Part shown: positions 15,042 through 21,483 of the stretch, piece by piece
How the letters are laid out: the number at the start of each line of letters is the position of its first letter
Position numbering within the stretch: the first letter of the stretch is position 1
Origin: SIG440 sp045580025
GTDB lineage: Bacteria > Bacillota > Clostridia > Monoglobales > Monoglobaceae
DNA length: 21,483 nucleotides
Direction: 5' to 3'
Assembly (NCBI GenBank): GCA_045580025.1
Contig: JAZNNB010000072.1
Coordinates: 1-21,483, forward strand
Made by a program: the position numbers and the translations under genes
Notes under the pieces: model-generated
The model's input: the letters and a program-made list of their open reading frames with translations, nothing else
Databases searched by the model: none
Told to the model about the DNA's origin: nothing

Positions 15042-16775
15042 TTGATAAAAAAACTTCTTGCCTGCGTTGGCGAATACAAAAAAGACTCGTTTTTTGCGCC
15101 TCTCTTTGTTACCTTTGAGGTTATTCTTGAAGTGCTTATTCCATTTCTTATGGCGTACATAATCGACCGTGGCATAGAGACGGGAAATATGTCCCTTGTG
15201 GCAAAAATCGGCGTTCTGCTTGTTTTTCTGGTTGCCCTTTCCCTTTCCTGCGGTGCTCTTTCTGGAAAGTATGCAGCCAGTGCCTCAGCAGGCTTTGCCA
15301 AAAACTTAAGAGAAAAAATGTTCCATTCGGTGCAAAACTTTTCTTTCACAAACATCGACCGTTTTTCAACCTCAGGGCTTGTCACAAGGCTGACCACAGA
15401 TGTTTCAAATCTTCAGCACGCATACCAAATGATTATTCGCATCGCCGTGAGAAGTCCAGCTATGCTGATTTTCTCACTTTCAATGGCTTTTTTTGTTAAT
15501 TCAAAAATTGCCCTTATCTTTCTTTGTGTAACGCCTTTTCTTGCATTAGGTCTGTTTTTCATTATGACAAAAGCCCACCCGATTTTTGAAAAGGTTTTCA
15601 AAATTTATGATAATCTCAACAACGTGGTTCAGGAAAATCTCCACGGCATCCGTGTAGTAAAAACCTTTGTCCGCGAAAAATTTGAAGAGGAAAAATTCAA
15701 ATCAGTTTCAAAGGATATTTATGACAACTTCAGCCGTGCAGAAAAAATTCTGGCATTCAACTCCCCTATTATGCAAACCTCTATGTATGCCTGCACTCTT
15801 CTTATTGCATGGTTTGGTGCAAAGCTCATTTTGATGGGAGATATGTCACGTGGCGAGCTTGTCAGCATAATAACCTATACAATGCAGATTCTTATGAGTC
15901 TTATGAATCTTTCTATGATTTTTGTTATGATAACCATTTCAAAAGCGTCTGCGGTGCGTATAACAGAAGTCCTTTCTGAAACCTCGGACATACAGGGCGG
16001 CGAAAAAAATCTAATGGAAGTAAAAAACGGCTCAATCATTTTCGAAAACGTAAACTTTAGTTATTCCAAAAATGCCGAAACTTTGTGTCTCAAAAATATA
16101 AATTTAAAAATAAACTCAGGTGAAACCATTGGAATCATTGGTCCGACAGGAAGTGCAAAAAGTTCACTTGTTCAGCTCATACCAAGGCTTTATGACGTGA
16201 CAGCAGGACGGATTTTGGTGGGCGGCGAAGACGTCCGTGATTACAACATCAAGGCTCTCCGTGACAGTGTTTCAATGGTTCTTCAAAAGAACGAGCTTTT
16301 CAGCGGCACAATAAAGGAAAATCTTCGCTGGGGAGACGAAAACGCCACCGATGAAGAAATCATCAAAGCCTGCACTCTTTCCCAGGCTGACGAATTCATC
16401 CGCACCTTTCCCGAGGGGTATGACACTTACATCGAGCAAGGCGGAAAGAACGTGTCAGGCGGTCAGAAACAGCGTCTTTGCATAGCAAGAGCTCTTCTCA
16501 AAAAACCCAAAATCCTTATTCTTGACGATTCAACCAGCGCCGTTGACACCCACACCGACAAGCTTATCCGAAAAGCTTTCGCAGAAGAAATTCCCAATAC
16601 AACCAAACTGATAATCGCACAAAGAATTTTTTCTATTGAGCACGCAGACAAGGTTATTGTCCTTGATAACGGCGAAATCGTTGCCTTCGATACTCCGGAA
16701 AATCTTCTCGAAAACAACGAAATCTACCGTGAAATATACGAATCTCAGCAAAAGGGGGCGAGCGATAATGAGTAG
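15042..16775 (+). CDS. Heterodimeric ABC exporter, subunit with the degenerate ATP site
   Basis: A 577-aa half-transporter with an N-terminal six-helix membrane domain (segments within about 17-295) and a C-terminal ATPase domain. It probably exports lipids, drugs or peptides, with unknown substrate. Walker A reads GPTGSAKSS: Ala372 sits where Gly is usual, next to K373. The signature VSGGQ (471-475) is canonical. After Walker B the catalytic Glu is Asp (LDDSTS, D496), and the switch His is Gln (IIAQRI, Q527). This is the TM287-like half of heterodimeric exporters such as TM287/288 and BmrCD, where one composite ATP site is inactive. The start is TTG 15042, fixed by AAGGAGG at 15027-15033; no better ATG or GTG lies upstream. 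Its last codons overlap the next gene by 8 bp. Confidence 0.93.
   Translation: MIKKLLACVGEYKKDSFFAPLFVTFEVILEVLIPFLMAYIIDRGIETGNMSLVAKIGVLLVFLVALSLSCGALSGKYAASASAGFAKNLREKMFHSVQNFSFTNIDRFSTSGLVTRLTTDVSNLQHAYQMIIRIAVRSPAMLIFSLSMAFFVNSKIALIFLCVTPFLALGLFFIMTKAHPIFEKVFKIYDNLNNVVQENLHGIRVVKTFVREKFEEEKFKSVSKDIYDNFSRAEKILAFNSPIMQTSMYACTLLIAWFGAKLILMGDMSRGELVSIITYTMQILMSLMNLSMIFVMITISKASAVRITEVLSETSDIQGGEKNLMEVKNGSIIFENVNFSYSKNAETLCLKNINLKINSGETIGIIGPTGSAKSSLVQLIPRLYDVTAGRILVGGEDVRDYNIKALRDSVSMVLQKNELFSGTIKENLRWGDENATDEEIIKACTLSQADEFIRTFPEGYDTYIEQGGKNVSGGQKQRLCIARALLKKPKILILDDSTSAVDTHTDKLIRKAFAEEIPNTTKLIIAQRIFSIEHADKVIVLDNGEIVAFDTPENLLENNEIYREIYESQQKGASDNE
16753..16758 (+). promoter_or_regulatory. 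Ribosome site fixing the second ABC gene's start
   Basis: AGGGGG lies 9 bp before ATG 16768, inside the end of the first ABC gene. It supports ATG 16768 over the in-frame upstream ATG at 16636, which lies deep in the first ATPase domain and has no comparable site. Confidence 0.7.
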
Positions 16776-18681
16776 ACCTCTTCCACCTCCCCGAGGCGGA
16801 CGTATGATGGGAAACGGCAGAAAAGCAAAGGACGGAAAGAAAACATTAAAACGTCTTCTCTCCTCTATTTTCAAGGACTACAAACTCCATTTTTTCGTGG
16901 TTCTTATCTTTATAATCATCAGCTCACTTGTGGGTGTTGCAGGGTCACTATTTATTGAAACACTGATTGATGACTACATCACGCCGATGCTAAAAAATTC
17001 GTCCACCGACTTTATGCCCCTCCTTCGTGCAATCTTGTTTATGGCACTGATATATTTATCGGGGGTTATTTCGATTTTTCTCTACAACAGAATGATGGCT
17101 GTCATCTCTCAGGGGGTTTTAAAGCAAATCCGCGACGATATGTTCACCAAAATGCAGTCTCTTCCCATTTCTTATTTTGACACACATTCCCACGGTGACA
17201 CAATGAGCCGTTATACCAACGATACGGACACATTGAGGCAAATGATTTCTCAAAGCATTCCTCAGGCATTTTCTTCGGTAATCACCATCATTTCGGTTTT
17301 TGCCGCAATGCTGAAAACCAGCTGGGTGCTCACTATACTTGTTCTTCTTTTTGTTTCAGTTATGCTGACAGTGAGCCGAAAAATCACAGGAAAAAGCTCA
17401 AAGTTTTTCATTGCCCAGCAAAAGTCTCTGGGCGAAGTAAATGGTTTCATTGAAGAAATGATAAACGGACAAAGGGTTATCAAGGTCTTCTGCCACGAAG
17501 CTACCACAAAAAAGAACTTTGACAAAATGAACAGTGAGCTCTGCAGTAATGCAACAAACGCCAATACCTTTGCAAATATCCTGATGCCCATTATGGGGAA
17601 TATGGGACATCTTCAATACGTTCTTCTTGCTGTTGTGGGCGGAATCCTCGCAATAAGCGGTTTTTCAGGCATCACAATCGGTGCAATAGCAGCATTTCTT
17701 CAGCTCAGCAAAAGTTTCACTATGCCAATAAACAATATGTCCCAGCAAATAAATTCAATCATTATGGCACTGGCAGGGGCCGAACGCATCTTTGAACTCA
17801 TCGATGAGACGCCGGAAAAAGATGAAGGTTATGTAACTCTGGTCAACGCTAAGTACAAAGATGGCGAGCTTCAGGAAACGGAAAAACACACAGGTCTTTG
17901 GGCGTGGAAACATCCTCACGAGGACGGTACAACCACCTACACACCCCTTTCAGGCGATGTGACTTTAACAAACGTAGACTTTGGATATGTTCCCGAAAAA
18001 ACAGTTCTCCACGACGTTTCGCTTTATGCAAAACCTGGTCAAAAGATTGCATTCGTGGGTGCGACAGGTGCGGGGAAAACCACCATAACCAACCTCATCA
18101 ACCGCTTTTATGATATTGCCGACGGAAAAATCCGTTACGACGGCATAAACATAAACAAAATAAAGAAAAGTGACCTACGCAAATCCTTAGGAGTAGTTTT
18201 GCAGGACACAAACCTTTTCACAGGCACAGTTATGGAAAACATCCGCTATGGAAGACTTGATGCAACAGACGAAGAAGTCTATGCCGCAGCGCGCCTCGCG
18301 AATGCCGATGGTTTCATAAAAATGCTTCCTGACGGCTATAACACAATTCTTCACCACGGTGGTGAGGGACTCTCTCAAGGTCAGCGTCAGCTTCTGGCAA
18401 TCGCAAGAGCAGCCGCTTCTGACCCGCCTGTTATGATTCTTGACGAGGCGACCTCGAGCATCGATACCCGAACCGAGCGCATTGTTCAAAAAGGTATGGA
18501 CTCACTTATGAAAGGCAGAACAGTTTTCGTAATAGCCCACCGCCTTTCCACCATTCGAAACTCTGACGTGATTATGGTACTTGAGAACGGGCGAATTATC
18601 GAGCGCGGTAATCACGACGAATTGATAGCCCAAAAAGGCAAGTATTACAGCCTCTACACAGGAGCTTTTGAGCTTGAATAA
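16768..18681 (+). CDS. Heterodimeric ABC exporter, catalytic subunit
   Basis: A 637-aa half-transporter partner of the preceding gene. It starts with a basic, Pro/Gly-rich tail (MSRPLPPPRGGRMMGNGRKA), then a six-helix membrane domain (about 45-330) and an ATPase domain. Walker A GATGAGKTT (K437), Walker B ILDEATS (E560) and the switch His (IAHR, H591) are all intact. The signature is LSQGQ (535-539) instead of LSGGQ. The intact catalytic residues with a weakened signature complement the partner exactly as in TM287/288: one composite site (this Walker A/B with the partner's VSGGQ) should hydrolyse ATP and the other should not. Between the two domains (about residues 350-395) sits an extra linker rich in charged residues and Trp (TGLWAWKHPHEDGTTTY). 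The ATG overlaps the previous gene by 8 bp, implying coupled translation. Confidence 0.94.
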   Translation: MSRPLPPPRGGRMMGNGRKAKDGKKTLKRLLSSIFKDYKLHFFVVLIFIIISSLVGVAGSLFIETLIDDYITPMLKNSSTDFMPLLRAILFMALIYLSGVISIFLYNRMMAVISQGVLKQIRDDMFTKMQSLPISYFDTHSHGDTMSRYTNDTDTLRQMISQSIPQAFSSVITIISVFAAMLKTSWVLTILVLLFVSVMLTVSRKITGKSSKFFIAQQKSLGEVNGFIEEMINGQRVIKVFCHEATTKKNFDKMNSELCSNATNANTFANILMPIMGNMGHLQYVLLAVVGGILAISGFSGITIGAIAAFLQLSKSFTMPINNMSQQINSIIMALAGAERIFELIDETPEKDEGYVTLVNAKYKDGELQETEKHTGLWAWKHPHEDGTTTYTPLSGDVTLTNVDFGYVPEKTVLHDVSLYAKPGQKIAFVGATGAGKTTITNLINRFYDIADGKIRYDGININKIKKSDLRKSLGVVLQDTNLFTGTVMENIRYGRLDATDEEVYAAARLANADGFIKMLPDGYNTILHHGGEGLSQGQRQLLAIARAAASDPPVMILDEATSSIDTRTERIVQKGMDSLMKGRTVFVIAHRLSTIRNSDVIMVLENGRIIERGNHDELIAQKGKYYSLYTGAFELE

Positions 18682-18694
18682 AAGATTTCATTTA

Positions 18695-18733
18695 AAGGCG
18701 ATAACCAACATAGTGGTTATCGTCTTATTTTTT
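18695..18733 (+). terminator. Rho-independent terminator of the ABC operon
   Basis: AAGGCGATAACCA (18695-18707) pairs with TGGTTATCGTCTT (18714-18726), with one G-T pair and a six-base loop, followed by ATTTTTT. It lies 13 bp after the ABC stop codon. Confidence 0.88.
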
Positions 18734-18741
18734 ATAACAAA

Positions 18742-18757
18742 TCACAATATATCGAAA
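18742..18757 (+). promoter_or_regulatory. NrdR box 1 (distal)
   Basis: TCACAATATATCGAAA shares the CACAATATAT core of the NrdR consensus ACACWATATATWGTGT, with a conserved left half and a weak right half. It lies just upstream of the -35 of nrdD and exactly 32 bp from the second box, about three helical turns, the spacing typical of paired NrdR sites. Confidence 0.75.
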
Positions 18758-18764
18758 AAAGCTA

Positions 18765-18792
18765 TTGACAAAAACACAATATATGGTATAAT
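18765..18792 (+). promoter_or_regulatory. Promoter of nrdDG
   Basis: Perfect TTGACA (18765-18770) and perfect TATAAT (18787-18792) with a 16-bp spacer, 48 bp before the nrdD start. The spacer and the first bases of the -10 are covered by the proximal NrdR box, so repressor binding would block polymerase directly. Confidence 0.9.
18774..18789 (+). promoter_or_regulatory. NrdR box 2 (proximal)
   Basis: ACACAATATATGGTAT matches 14 of 16 positions of the NrdR palindrome ACACAATATATTGTGT. It occupies the promoter spacer and the first bases of the -10 hexamer. NrdR is the nucleotide-sensing repressor of ribonucleotide reductase genes; its gene is not in this window. Confidence 0.85.
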
Positions 18793-18840
18793 TATTTAGC
18801 AAGCCCGATTGCAAAATAACAACAGAAAGCAGGGAAAGTG

Positions 18841-21015
18841 ATGAAAGTAATAAAAAGAAATGGCTCTGAAGTTATTTTTGACATAACAAAAATTATTGCG
18901 GCTATTACTAAAGCCAATGAAGCAGTTGACGAAGACGCGCGTATGACTCCACTGCAGATAAAAAGAATTGCCGAAGCTGTTGAGCTCAGCTGTATCCGTA
19001 TGAGCCGCGCACCCGAGGTGGAAGAAATTCAGGACCTTGTTGAAAGTCAGATTATGGCACACGGTGCATATGAGGTAGCAAAAAAATATATTACATATCG
19101 TTATACCCGTACCCTTGTCCGCCGTTCAAACACCACCGATGAGCGAATTTTGAGCCTTATTGAGTGCTGCAACGAGGAAGCCAAGCAGGAAAATGCCAAC
19201 AAAAACCCCACGGTGAACAGCGTTCAGCGTGACTATATGGCAGGTGAGGTAAGCCGTGACATTACAAACCGCATACTCCTTCCTGAGGACATAGTAAAAG
19301 CCCACGAAGAAGGTATTATCCATTTTCACGACACCGACTATTACGCACAGCATATGCACAACTGTGACCTCGTGAACCTTGAGGATATGCTCCAAAACGG
19401 AACCGTAATTTCGGGCACAATGATAGAAAGGCCCCACAGCTTTTCAACCGCCTGCAACATTGCGACACAAATTATTGCTCAGGTTGCCAGCAACCAGTAC
19501 GGCGGTCAAAGTATTTCTCTCACCCATCTTGCCCCCTTTGTTCAGGTAAGCCGTGAAAAAATCAGAAAAAGCCTTACCGCCGAAATGGATGATGCAGGCA
19601 TAAAGCTCACCAAAGAACAATTTGACGGCATTGTTGAAAAAAGACTCCGTGAAGAAATAAGCCGTGGTGTTCAAACCATTCAATATCAGGTTGTGACACT
19701 TCTCACCACAAACGGACAAGCACCCTTTGTTACCGTATTTATGTATCTTGGCGAAGCAAAGACCGAGCAGGAGAAACGCGACCTTGCAATCATAATCGAA
19801 GAAACTCTCCTCCAAAGATACGAAGGTGTAAAAAACGAAGACGGCGTTTATGTGACGCCTGCATTCCCCAAGCTTATCTATGTTCTTGAGGAACAGAACA
19901 TCCACGAGGATTCGCCTTACTACTACCTGACAAAGCTTGCTGCAAAATGTACAGCACGCCGTATGGTTCCTGACTATATTTCCGAAAAGAAAATGCTGGA
20001 GCTTAAAGTGGATAAGAACGGCGAAGGTCACTGCTACACCTGTATGGGTTGCCGCAGCTTTTTAACTCCTTTCGTTGACGAGGACGGAAATCCAAAATAT
20101 TATGGCAGATTCAATCAGGGCGTTGTCACCATAAACTTGGTGGACGTGGCACTTTCCTCTGGCGGAAACCTGGAAAAATTCTGGTCAATCTTTGACGAAA
20201 GACTTGAGCTTTGCCACAGAGCACTCCTCTGCCGTCACGAAAGGCTGAAAGGTACTACCTCTGATGCAGCACCAATCCTTTGGCAGCACGGAGCGCTTGC
20301 AAGACTTGAAAAGGGCGAAGTTATCGACAAGCTCCTCTATGGCGGATACTCCACTATTTCCCTTGGCTATGCAGGTCTTTATGAGTGCGTAAAGCAAATG
20401 ACAGGCAAAAGCCACACCGACCCCTCAGCAACCCCCTTTGCTCTCCAGGTAATGCAGCATATGAACGATGCCTGCAAAAAATGGAAAGAGATGCACAATA
20501 TTGACTTTAGTCTTTACGGTACTCCCCTTGAATCCACCACCTACAAATTTGCAAAATGTCTGCAAAAGCGTTTTGGTGTTGTCGAGGGAATCACCGACAA
20601 GGGCTATATAACAAACAGCTATCACATCCACGTAAGCGAAGAGGTTGACGCTTTCACAAAGCTTGCCTTTGAATCTCAATTCCAGCAGCTTTCACCGGGC
20701 GGTGCTATCAGCTATGTGGAAGTTCCTGATATGCAAAATAACCTTGAAGCAGTTCTTCAGGTTATGAAATTCATCTATGACAACATTATGTATGCCGAGC
20801 TGAACACAAAATCCGACTACTGTCAGGAATGTGGTTGGGACGGAGAAATTGAGATTGCCGAAGTTGACGGAAAACTCATCTGGAAGTGTCCCAAATGCCA
20901 GAATACCGACCAGAGCAAAATGAACGTTGCAAGACGCACCTGCGGTTACATCGGCACTCAGTACTGGAATCAGGGAAGAACTCAGGAAATAAAAGAAAGG
21001 GTACTGCATTTATAA
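18841..21015 (+). CDS. nrdD: Anaerobic (class III) ribonucleoside-triphosphate reductase
   Basis: A 724-aa glycyl-radical enzyme that reduces ribonucleotides to deoxyribonucleotides without oxygen. An N-terminal ATP-cone (about residues 1-95, MKVIKRNGSEVIFDITKI) senses ATP/dATP. The C-terminal glycyl-radical motif RRTCGYIGTQYW has the radical-bearing Gly at 702. A zinc site is formed by C661, C664, C683 and C686 (CQECGWDG, CPKC). Active-site candidates include C175 (HMHNCDL) and the C398/C401/C404 cluster (CYTCMGC). ATG 18841 is preferred: it gives the standard N-terminus and sits about 7 bases after AGGG; GTG at 18838, directly before it, is a possible alternative adding one residue. nrdG follows after one base. 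Expression is probably repressed by NrdR through the two upstream boxes. The gene implies anaerobic growth. Confidence 0.97.
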   Translation: MKVIKRNGSEVIFDITKIIAAITKANEAVDEDARMTPLQIKRIAEAVELSCIRMSRAPEVEEIQDLVESQIMAHGAYEVAKKYITYRYTRTLVRRSNTTDERILSLIECCNEEAKQENANKNPTVNSVQRDYMAGEVSRDITNRILLPEDIVKAHEEGIIHFHDTDYYAQHMHNCDLVNLEDMLQNGTVISGTMIERPHSFSTACNIATQIIAQVASNQYGGQSISLTHLAPFVQVSREKIRKSLTAEMDDAGIKLTKEQFDGIVEKRLREEISRGVQTIQYQVVTLLTTNGQAPFVTVFMYLGEAKTEQEKRDLAIIIEETLLQRYEGVKNEDGVYVTPAFPKLIYVLEEQNIHEDSPYYYLTKLAAKCTARRMVPDYISEKKMLELKVDKNGEGHCYTCMGCRSFLTPFVDEDGNPKYYGRFNQGVVTINLVDVALSSGGNLEKFWSIFDERLELCHRALLCRHERLKGTTSDAAPILWQHGALARLEKGEVIDKLLYGGYSTISLGYAGLYECVKQMTGKSHTDPSATPFALQVMQHMNDACKKWKEMHNIDFSLYGTPLESTTYKFAKCLQKRFGVVEGITDKGYITNSYHIHVSEEVDAFTKLAFESQFQQLSPGGAISYVEVPDMQNNLEAVLQVMKFIYDNIMYAELNTKSDYCQECGWDGEIEIAEVDGKLIWKCPKCQNTDQSKMNVARRTCGYIGTQYWNQGRTQEIKERVLHL

Positions 21016-21016
21016 T

Positions 21017-21483
21017 ATGAACTATTGCGAAATAAAAAAATGCGATATTGCCAACGGAGAGGGTGTTCGCACCACCCTCTTTGTTTCGGGATGTACCAAC
21101 CACTGTGAAGACTGTTTTCAGCCCGAGACGTGGGACTTTGGCTATGGCAAACCCTTTACCGATGAGGTAGCAAGGGATATTATCGAATCGGTAAAACCCT
21201 ATTACATCAACGGTCTTACCCTCCTTGGTGGCGAGCCCTTTGAGCCAAAAAATCAAAAAGGACTTCTTCCATTCCTGAAAAAATTCAAAGAAGAATGTCC
21301 CGACAAAACTATTTGGTGTTTCACAGGCTTTCTCCTTGACGAAGAACTTTTAAAAAACGGCTCTTACCCAAGATGCGAGGCAACCGATGAAATGCTCAGC
21401 CTCATTGACGTGCTGGTTGACGGCAGATACAAAAAAGAACTGAAAGACATTTCCCTGAAATTCCGCGGCTCATCAAACCAAAG
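21017..21483 (+). CDS. nrdG: Anaerobic ribonucleotide reductase activating protein (partial)
   Basis: The first 155 codons of a radical-SAM activase that puts the glycyl radical on NrdD using S-adenosylmethionine and a 4Fe-4S cluster. The cluster motif is CTNHCEDC (C-x3-C-x2-C) near residues 26-33, followed by the family's TLLGGEPFEP. The N-terminus MNYCEIKKCDIANGEGVRTT and later VDGRYKKELKD fit NrdG. ATG 21017 begins one base after the nrdD stop, so translation is likely coupled; the ribosome site would lie inside the end of nrdD (AAAGAAAGG, 20992-21000). The gene is cut by the window edge at KFRGSSNQ, probably missing only a short C-terminal piece. Confidence 0.94.
   Translation, partial: MNYCEIKKCDIANGEGVRTTLFVSGCTNHCEDCFQPETWDFGYGKPFTDEVARDIIESVKPYYINGLTLLGGEPFEPKNQKGLLPFLKKFKEECPDKTIWCFTGFLLDEELLKNGSYPRCEATDEMLSLIDVLVDGRYKKELKDISLKFRGSSNQ

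Noticed and set aside
16636..16767. Longer N-terminus for the second ABC subunit
   Set aside because: The extra 44 residues overlap the first subunit's ATPase domain out of frame. ATG 16768 has AGGGGG upstream and gives the usual Pro/Gly-rich basic N-terminus.
19444..20031. A 195-codon minus-strand frame inside nrdD
   Set aside because: nrdD is fully conserved here; the antisense frame has no ribosome site, no recognisable domain and a composition expected from the opposite strand.

Overview
The window looks like chromosomal DNA of an anaerobic, low-to-moderate GC Firmicute of the class Clostridia, most likely Ruminococcaceae/Oscillospiraceae-like. The evidence is the protein flavour: a glgB-C-D-A-P glycogen operon with the Firmicute-specific GlgD, an AddB nuclease subunit, a TM287/288-type heterodimeric ABC exporter, an oxygen-sensitive class III ribonucleotide reductase with its activase, strong AGGAGG ribosome sites, and promoters close to the TTGACA/TATAAT consensus. 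I see no mobile element, CRISPR array, tRNA or rRNA.

Layout. At 1-500, a plus-strand promoter drives two tiny paralogous cysteine-rich membrane peptides (49 and 34 aa), closed by a strong terminator. At 500-1166 there is a DUF5662 gene with its own promoter and a terminator that also serves the convergent glycogen genes. At 1170-11508, minus strand, is the glycogen block. In transcription order it is a cytoplasmic GH13 amylase/neopullulanase-like enzyme, then (from an internal promoter near 9522-9550) glgB, glgC, glgD, glgA and glgP. GlgC/GlgD make ADP-glucose, GlgA polymerises it, GlgB branches it, and GlgP and the GH13 enzyme degrade it. At 11644-14886 (plus) is addB, without an addA neighbour. 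At 15042-18681 are two overlapping ABC half-transporter genes forming one heterodimeric exporter. At 18742-21483 is nrdDG behind two NrdR boxes; nrdG runs off the window.

Most notable points. (1) glgB, the first gene after the internal promoter, has an in-frame TAA at 8856-8858 exactly where the family has the invariant Trp of the GSWGYQ motif, and the next Gly is Ser. This is best explained by three adjacent G-to-A changes on the coding strand; both sides are otherwise intact and in the same frame. (2) The paired Cys-rich mini-proteins are of unknown function and may have a structured leader. (3) The DUF5662 transcript carries an 11-nt complementarity between its terminator arm and its ribosome-binding region. 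(4) Two NrdR operators lie 32 bp apart around the nrdD promoter. (5) AddB has lost the P-loop and lacks its usual partner gene alongside. I found no convincing wholly new multi-gene system; the Cys-rich peptide pair is the closest to undescribed biology.
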